This document shows, piece after piece, positions 59,401 through 64,000 of a DNA stretch of 64,000 bases (the stretch's first letter is position 1; each line of letters begins with the position of its first letter). The notes beneath the pieces were generated by a model. It did no database searches. It had not been told where the DNA came from and worked only from the letters and a program-made list of their open reading frames with translations. Source of the DNA: Apostichopus japonicus. Lineage: Eukaryota; Echinodermata; Holothuroidea; Aspidochirotida; Stichopodidae. The stretch covers positions 10,567,001-10,631,000 of the forward strand of contig NC_092563.1 in the NCBI RefSeq assembly GCF_037975245.1. The letters run 5' to 3'. The position numbers and the translations under genes were made by a program.

Positions 59401-62400
59401 TCTTAATGTTCATGCAACTTTGATGGTGTCTCATGTCAGTTTTGATTAATACTTTGCTTCTTTGAGTGTGCTTATTGGTTTGCCCATATATATAGAGACG
59501 ATACAGCAAAATCATTGCATAGCTCCTTACACTTGCAGCCACTTGGATCATCACCTTTGATATAGCTCTAGGGTTAAAGCATTATTTTCAGTTTAGCAAA
59601 GTGTTAAAAGTTAGCATTAACCCCATGCTTTTGTGCAGTTGAAAACTAGGGAGGCTAGCCTACTTTAAAGGTACTTTACACAGAGTTTAAGAGACATAGA
59701 GGATTTTCTGAAATATAGTATATATGCAAAATATTAAATCAGTAGCCTCATCAGGAAAGTAAACTTAGTCAAAACTAAAAAAGAATAACATGCTATCAAG
59801 TTCAAGATTATTACTTACTCTGGTTACTATCTGAAGTGGGACAAGCTTGTCTATTTCTGGTGGCTCTGTCCTGAGCTGCTAATGTGTGATGACTTTCTTT
59901 AGATTCCAACTCAGACACTGCTATAGATAATACTCGGCAAGAGTTGGCAATCTGTTCATCACTAAAATTTGTTATGAGGTTTGGTAGGTCAGCTACAGAA
60001 GAAAAGAAAAATAATGTCAAAGACAGAAAGGTACCAAAGCTTAGTGTATCTTTGCACTATAGGGTGTAAGATGGATGTTTTAAATTGAAAATTGTTACAG
60101 GTGTTCCACTGAGACAGTTCATTGCCTAATATTCCTGTCCTCAAATGATATTTCATATCCCAGATCCTCATCAAGCATTTGGCTCAATATGAAAAACCTT
60201 TGTATAGTATAAACTGGAAGCTCTCTCCTTTAGTTACTTCCTTGAAAAATATTTTAAAGCTTTCCTGCATATAAACTTGGACTAATCCCACAAACTGGGA
60301 TCTTCTACAATTTAATTAATGGTGTTAGTAAAGCACGACCAAAGCATTCATTTTGTTGCTCATTAACATATGTCCTGTCAGGACTGGGATATCAAACATG
60401 TTGCAGAATGAACACCAACCCTCGAGAAGTTGAGATTTGGCCAAAGATTCACAGTTCCAGTTCACTTTGACTTTCTCAACCACAACATAATGTCTTATTA
60501 TTATAGTATAATTAGAGAAAAAGAATGTGGATGCACTTATTGCATGTCTGAAGTTACACTGAACAATTTAAAGCCTTCACTGTTTGAGTTGAACATAAGG
60601 ACCATAAGAGAGAATCTATTTTCATTACTCATAAATTATTGTATCAACTTTTGAGAAATACTTGGCATTCAATTCCTGCCTCTAACACATCTCACCTAAA
60701 TCAGATAACTTAAATGTATTATTTTGGCTTCCAAGAATATCTTCTAGTAATGTAGCTGCCTTCAGAAAGCAGGATTTATCAGACATCAAATTGAAGAGGT
60801 GAAGAATTAGGTCTGAGTTGCGTCCAAGGTCAATACCCATATCTGGGCCGAGCTGCAAAATCAAGAGATGAGATGGAAATGTTAGCATTGTTGGTACAAT
60901 TTGCAGTTTTAATAGCTGGTTGTGCTTCCAACAGATCATCTTCTGCCATGTAATACACTTGAACAGTGAACACCAAATGTATACTTAGCTTATTGCATTG
61001 TACTCAATACAGATGGTAAACTCATGAGTAGAAAGCCTTGTACTAAGTTACAGTGCTAACTAGAATTCAGACTTTGACCTTTACTAACCTCAAATGACCG
61101 TCGACCTCTACTCAAACCAACAGGGATCTTGTACTCACTTAGTAGGATCCACATACTATATATGAGGTCCTTTGGTATAACATGTTAACAAGGCTACAAG
61201 ACTTTGACACTAATTGACTTCATATGACCTTTGACTTTGATGAAATGTTTCATCACAATTTGCTTGAAATGAATGGTTAATTTATACTTATTACTTGAAA
61301 TACAGTTGTACGATATTTCAAATGATGTATGCACGCACATCAGACAAAAACCGTTAAGTCTAATAGATTGTCCAATGGGCAGTCAAACAGTGAACCCTAC
61401 TGGGACAGGTGCTTTTATCATGAACATCTTATGAAATTTATGAAAACTAGAAATTTAAGAGGGCCAGTTTATTATTTTCATTCTGCCCCACTAACTCATT
61501 AATATTACATTGCTTTGAAAAACAATGGTGCACACCTTCAGTCCATGTGTTATTACCTAACACCATATCAATGCATGAAATTTACCATTCATATGATACA
61601 GTTCTCAGAAGCTTTTTGTAATAAACAACAAGGCATGCCTACCATTCTCGCTAATACTATTTCAACATTTTCAAAACATGAATACTTACACACTTGCTAA
61701 CAAGACAAAGGGCCAAATATGAGTGAAAAAAAATATCTAGTTGTCAATATATACAACATTTTTATGTTTTTCATAACATTACTTCTAAAACCATCTTTAC
61801 TAATTAGCCAAGAATTAACATGTGATGTAATGAAAATAACCTTTATTTGGTTGATCAGTAAAACAGACTTGGCATTCAATACTTTGGTAAAGATGGTCAC
61901 CAAGCATTATCTATAACATATTACAGTATGCAGTTGCCCTGTGTACTACTTTGTGTCTTTTGTACATAAATACTGTGTGGAATATGTTGGGAGCCCCTGT
62001 GCATTGCAATACACAATAAATTGATAATTGATATTGGTCATGGAAAATTTAGCATTGCATTTTAACTTGCTTCAAGTTCACTAGGACAACTCTAGGAAAA
62101 CTCAAAATCAAATGCATTATAGCGTGATGCTAATAAACATCACATGTTTTCCTTTGCACAGTCTGCCAAATATATGCAATTTCCACCCTTTATATAGCCT
62201 GTTTGCACTTCAAAAATTTAAAAAAAAAAAACTAGTTAAATAAACCCCGCGGAATTACCATATTTGTTCTTACGGAATCAGAAAATGCAACAACACAAAA
62301 GCATGATCTGATCATTACCTCTAATCGTGACACTAATTTAGACCATGTGTCTTGTAACTGAACTGCTGATTCACTTAATACTTTACCAGGCCTTAAGCAC

Positions 62401-63774
62401 CTTGACATAAATTTTGAGCATAGCAGTTTTCCAAGCCTCTGAAAAGAAAATTTTACTTTGTAACACAGAATTGGGCTGTGTACTGTTTTCTCAAGCAAAA
62501 TAATGTATATCCAGTTAGCTTGGAAAAATTTCAACTTTTTGTGTAACAACATTAGTTGGCAAATATGGATAGTAGATGCAAACTTTACAATGACCAATAT
62601 TGATACTGCATACTTATAAATAAAAAAAGTAATACAATCAAACATAAAGTGTATTGTCCATTGTTCTAGTAACTACAGGTTCCAGCAACACATGTAAAAG
62701 ATAATGACAACTTCATACTTACACTTTGAAAAAGACCATGGAGTAATTCTAAACACTTATAGACCAGTTTCTTCCATTTTTCCATCTCTAAAACACAAAT
62801 TAATATAGGGAAAACCAATAAAATTTCAAAACACTAAATATACATAAGCTGTATATATAATAAGAAACCCAATACTGCCCTGAGGATAGAAGATATTGAA
62901 TATTGCATAGCAATCCTAAAAGTCGAAATTACATGCTCAATGTCACATAAAATTGGATTTCTGAAGTATTCCAGTGGAAATTCAGTTAAAATAACAGATC
63001 AACTGATATAAAATTTATCCCTATTTTCTTCTACATGTACCTGGTTTTACCAACCAGTTCGTACTTTAGTAAAGCTCGCTATAGCTATGTATAATACTGT
63101 TGCAGGCTGGTGCATCACACAAATATAGTAGAGAAATTCATGTCAATGCACACAATATATTCACAAGCTATTGTGCATCATGTACGTGGTTTTAATTATG
63201 ACTTTTTGTACGGTAACTGCCAACTTCATGAGGAATGGATCTGTGGCTTCAACAAAACTTATGGCTAAGAAAAGAGGGACAGAGCAGCATATATGAGGGG
63301 GTGGGGTAATGGCAAGTGTATAGTAAAGCAACAGGAGATGCAAGTTTGGTAAATTACAACCCCCCCCCACCCAAAAAAGAAAAATCTGATGGGAATTGGG
63401 AGGAAAAACTGACATGTGGGAATTATTTGATCCCCTGTAGCAAAGCCACTGGTAAGGGGTATCATTTCCTTCTCTTTTATTATTTATATAAGTTTTTGAT
63501 ACCATGTTTAATGTTTACTTCAATTAATATTTTCTGAAAATTGGTATGTGGGTTGCCCTTTTGCATGTTTTTAGTTCCGTACGTCCATTACTTTCAGATG
63601 TGTACGTCCATAACCATAAATCTGTACGTATATATATTCAATGAGCCAATGAAAGAGATCTAAAACATGCCAAAAGAATTGATAGTTAAACTTACCAGAA
63701 CCTAATCTGCCTGGTCTGTTGGAAGAATCTTTAGGAGGAAAGTAAAATGGCTGGAGAAGGATTCCTACCGTCAC
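50325..63774 (-). CDS. TRPC4AP: TRPC4AP (TRUSS) homologue, 5' end outside the window
   Basis: Sixteen coding exons join in phase to 700 codons plus stop; human TRPC4AP has 797 residues, so roughly the first hundred lie beyond 64,000. In mammals the protein is a substrate receptor of the DDB1-CUL4 ubiquitin ligase (MYC is one target), binds TNF receptor 1 complexes and associates with TRPC4. It is an armadillo-like helical protein with no catalytic site. Landmarks, numbered from the first residue in the window, are LKAATLLEDILG (118-129), LPQSIRAMHQVVYKVEVLYV (near 273-292), NQNCDCSPEVALKVQFLRLV (335-354), FWLARAVESFLRGKTSFADQ (429-448), SYFDLLAELMKFNIGAYQRF (near 477-496), ENVSCLNT (580-587) and FWQEHYLHKEKD (near 631-642). 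All have close human equivalents. The C-terminus (NLLTEDLMDTCDLNSRVN) diverges from human. The gene converges on PIGO. Confidence 0.95.
50657..50863 (-). CDS. TRPC4AP: TRPC4AP window exon 15
   Basis: Sixty-nine codons: ENVSCLNTTIIFLMFAERKG, PGFLLQNLRELLLFWQEHYL, HKEKD. Human has ENVSCLNTSLVILMLARRKE. Borders are TTTCAG|GAAAAT and GAAAAG|GTAAAT. Confidence 0.96.
51228..51337 (-). CDS. TRPC4AP: TRPC4AP window exon 14
   Basis: Completes D543 and codes 544-579, ending FLFKLINVVHVEVLTQ, like human FLFRLINIIHVQTLTQ. Borders are TTACAG|ACTGG and ACACAG|GTAAGC. Confidence 0.93.
51782..51893 (-). CDS. TRPC4AP: TRPC4AP window exon 13
   Basis: Residues 506-542: FKKFMHIVHSNIVDSNMFVR, CLVLSLEHFE, against human SLVDSNMLVRCVTLSLDRFE. 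Borders are ACACAG|TTCAAG and CTTTG|GTAAGT. Confidence 0.94.
52154..52294 (-). CDS. TRPC4AP: TRPC4AP window exon 12
   Basis: Forty-seven codons: HIIRHLLETEN, KEVIQSYFDLLAELMKFNIG, AYQRFNKVI. Human has DVLQSYFDLLGELMKFNVDA. Borders are TTGCAG|CACATC and GAGAAG|GTCAGT; the donor has the rarer C at +3. Confidence 0.94.
52295..53255 (-). other. TRPC4AP intron before window exon 12
   Basis: About 960 bases of AT-rich intron; nothing recognised. Confidence 0.6.
53256..53346 (-). CDS. TRPC4AP: TRPC4AP window exon 11
   Basis: Completes R428 and codes FWLARAVESFLRGKTSFADQ, TFLLKKGLLE, nearly identical to human. Borders are AATCAG|GTTTTG and CTTGAG|GTAAGT. Confidence 0.95.
53347..54680 (-). other. 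TRPC4AP intron before window exon 11
   Basis: A 1.3 kb intron without a recognised repeat or RNA. Small open frames are chance. Confidence 0.6.
54681..54764 (-). CDS. TRPC4AP: TRPC4AP window exon 10
   Basis: Codes K (split), NLLCNSPKGILTRLVEVTKS, EPEDSPF. Human reads GLLTRLLQVMKKEPAESSF. Borders are TTACAG|GAATCT and TTTAG|GTATTT; the donor is weak at +5. Confidence 0.92.
54990..56000. repeat. Diverged TTTGACCTC-family pieces in a TRPC4AP intron
   Basis: At about 55010-55170 GTAACCTCTGGTGACCTCAG and CCAAGTATGGA then CTGTTTACAAGC, and at 55670-55940 GATATTTGACCTCTAC, CAAGTATGGAGTTCATC and CTGTTTACAAG followed by TTTGACCTCTGATGGCCTCA. Old, incomplete members of the family. Confidence 0.55.
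56072..56173 (-). CDS. TRPC4AP: TRPC4AP window exon 9
   Basis: Residues 366-399: NKYVLLTKKEIQSLEKISSQ, ANIPVCESV. Human has NKYLLLNNQELNELSAISLK then ANIPEVEAV. Borders are TCTTAG|TAACAA and GACAA|GTAAGC. Confidence 0.93.
56861..57045 (-). CDS. TRPC4AP: TRPC4AP window exon 8
   Basis: Residues 305-365: MPGLNAIFDRVIWN, then DNQNCDCSPEVALKVQFLRL, against human HNQNCDCSPDITLKIQFLRL. Borders are TTTCAG|GTTCAA and CACGA|GTGAGT. Confidence 0.95.
57728..57981 (-). CDS. TRPC4AP: TRPC4AP window exon 7
   Basis: Eighty-four codons: SWVTWLDNSMAFDALAEVVN, DEAGVYLNLP, then the highly conserved IPLPQSIRAMHQVVYKVEVL and GGKQRQK. Borders are TTGTAG|AGAGTA and CAAAAG|GTATGT. Confidence 0.94.
57982..58782 (-). 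other. TRPC4AP intron before window exon 7
   Basis: About 800 bases of AT-rich intron. A 113-codon plus-strand frame at 58169-58510 has no recognisable features. Confidence 0.6.
58783..58845 (-). CDS. TRPC4AP: TRPC4AP window exon 6
   Basis: Codes K (split) then ILVELPSFVEKLVQIACQKI, equivalent to human LLSIPGFVERLCKLATRKV. Borders are CTTCAG|AAATT and AATAG|GTAAGT. Confidence 0.9.
58846..59818 (-). other. TRPC4AP intron before window exon 6
   Basis: About 970 bases of AT-rich intron; nothing recognised. Confidence 0.6.
59819..59992 (-). CDS. TRPC4AP: TRPC4AP window exon 5
   Basis: Residues 141-198: ADLPNLITNFSDEQIANSCR, VLSIAVSELE, then a charged low-conservation loop. Human has VPNLSSLVSNFDQQQLANFC. 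Borders are TGTAG|CTGACC and CCAGA|GTAAGT. Confidence 0.92.
60696..60852 (-). CDS. TRPC4AP: TRPC4AP window exon 4
   Basis: Residues 89-140 in window numbering: LHLFNLMSDKSCFLKAATLL, EDILGSQNN, against human LFTLMTSKKTFLQTATLIED. Borders are TTGCAG|CTCGG and TTTAG|GTGAGA. Confidence 0.92.
60853..62318 (-). other. TRPC4AP intron before window exon 4
   Basis: A 1.5 kb intron with an old TTTGACCTC-family piece at about 61060-61260 (GACTTTGACCTTTACTAACC, TATGACCTTTGACTTTGATG). Otherwise nothing recognised. Confidence 0.6.
62319..62438 (-). CDS. TRPC4AP: TRPC4AP window exon 3
   Basis: Forty codons, RLGKLLCSKFMSRCLRPGK through DTWSKLVSRLE, helical and amphipathic. Borders are TTTCAG|AGGCTT and TTAGAG|GTAATG. 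Open sequence on both sides in this frame would mislead an ATG-based call. Confidence 0.8.
62723..62787 (-). CDS. TRPC4AP: TRPC4AP window exon 2
   Basis: Codes MEKWKKLVYKCLELLHGLFQ and S after the split glutamate. Borders are TTTTAG|AGATGG and AAAGT|GTAAGT. Recognised from splice sites and phase; weakly conserved region. Confidence 0.75.
63696..63774 (-). CDS. TRPC4AP: TRPC4AP window exon 1 (most 5' in window)
   Basis: Codes VTVGILLQPFYFPPKDSSNR and onward to GRLGS, plus one base of the next codon. Borders are AAACAG|GTGACG and TTCTG|GTAAGT. Similarity to human is weak here; phase continuity with the next exon is the main support. Confidence 0.7.
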
Positions 63775-64000
63775 CTGTTTTTGTTCAAAGGAATCAATAA
63801 GAGAATACTTTTTATTTACTTTAATCATTTGTAACATTATAAAGTTAACACACTGAAAACCTGTGCCATATTAAAGACCTGAACTAGTTATGGTCTTTTA
63901 TTGATAAAAAGGACTATCTTACAAGAACATCTGAGACTAGAAACAAATGAGCTATTTGTAGCATTTATTGAGTTTAAACCTTGTTGTAGGTAGTAAACCT
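63775..64000 (-). other. TRPC4AP intron at the window edge
   Basis: Sequence upstream of the most 5' exon recognised. I see no further exon before the window ends; the gene continues beyond. Confidence 0.6.

Noticed and set aside
11152-63774. A functional cluster of the three genes
   Set aside because: Their products act in ribosome assembly, GPI-anchor synthesis and ubiquitination, and the orientations differ; I see no basis for co-regulation.

Overview
This window is nuclear DNA from a multicellular animal. Three conserved protein-coding genes are split into 38 coding exons by GT-AG introns, the non-coding DNA is AT-rich, and there are non-autonomous DNA transposons, tRNA-derived SINE copies and many micro- and minisatellites. 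The proteins look like invertebrate versions of vertebrate genes, and together with the repeat style this suggests a marine invertebrate deuterostome such as an echinoderm. The species assignment is inference.

Layout. Positions 1-11.1 kb hold no recognised gene: a tRNA-derived SINE, two 1.2 kb copies of one hAT-like element in opposite orientation (one inside an 83-bp minisatellite), and divergent copies of a repeat rich in the motif TGACCTTTGACCT. Positions 11,152-32,386 (minus strand) hold a HEATR3 homologue (17 coding exons, 655 codons), the ribosomal-protein import chaperone family also called Syo1/symportin. Its introns carry a hAT-like element with a perfect 8-bp target duplication, a 10/20-bp minisatellite and a 52-bp minisatellite that copies the 5' splice site of exon 6. 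Positions 32.4-37.4 kb are a transposon-rich divergent intergenic region. Positions 37,419-44,362 (plus strand) hold a complete PIGO homologue (5 coding exons, 1085 codons), GPI ethanolamine phosphate transferase 3. Positions 44.4-50.3 kb are a convergent intergenic region of degenerate repeats. Positions 50,325-63,774 (minus strand) hold the last 16 coding exons (700 codons) of a TRPC4AP/TRUSS homologue whose 5' end lies beyond 64,000.

How they relate. The three products act in different processes (ribosome assembly, GPI-anchor synthesis in the ER, ubiquitin ligase substrate recognition). HEATR3 and PIGO are head-to-head about 5 kb apart; PIGO and TRPC4AP are tail-to-tail about 6 kb apart. 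Nothing suggests a functional cluster. All exon joins were checked by hand for GT-AG borders and reading phase, and every phase closes, so the gene models are the firmest part of this annotation. No wholly new system was found. The most unusual structure is the splice-site minisatellite in HEATR3, followed by the DR1-bearing repeat family and a perfect foldback just upstream of PIGO.
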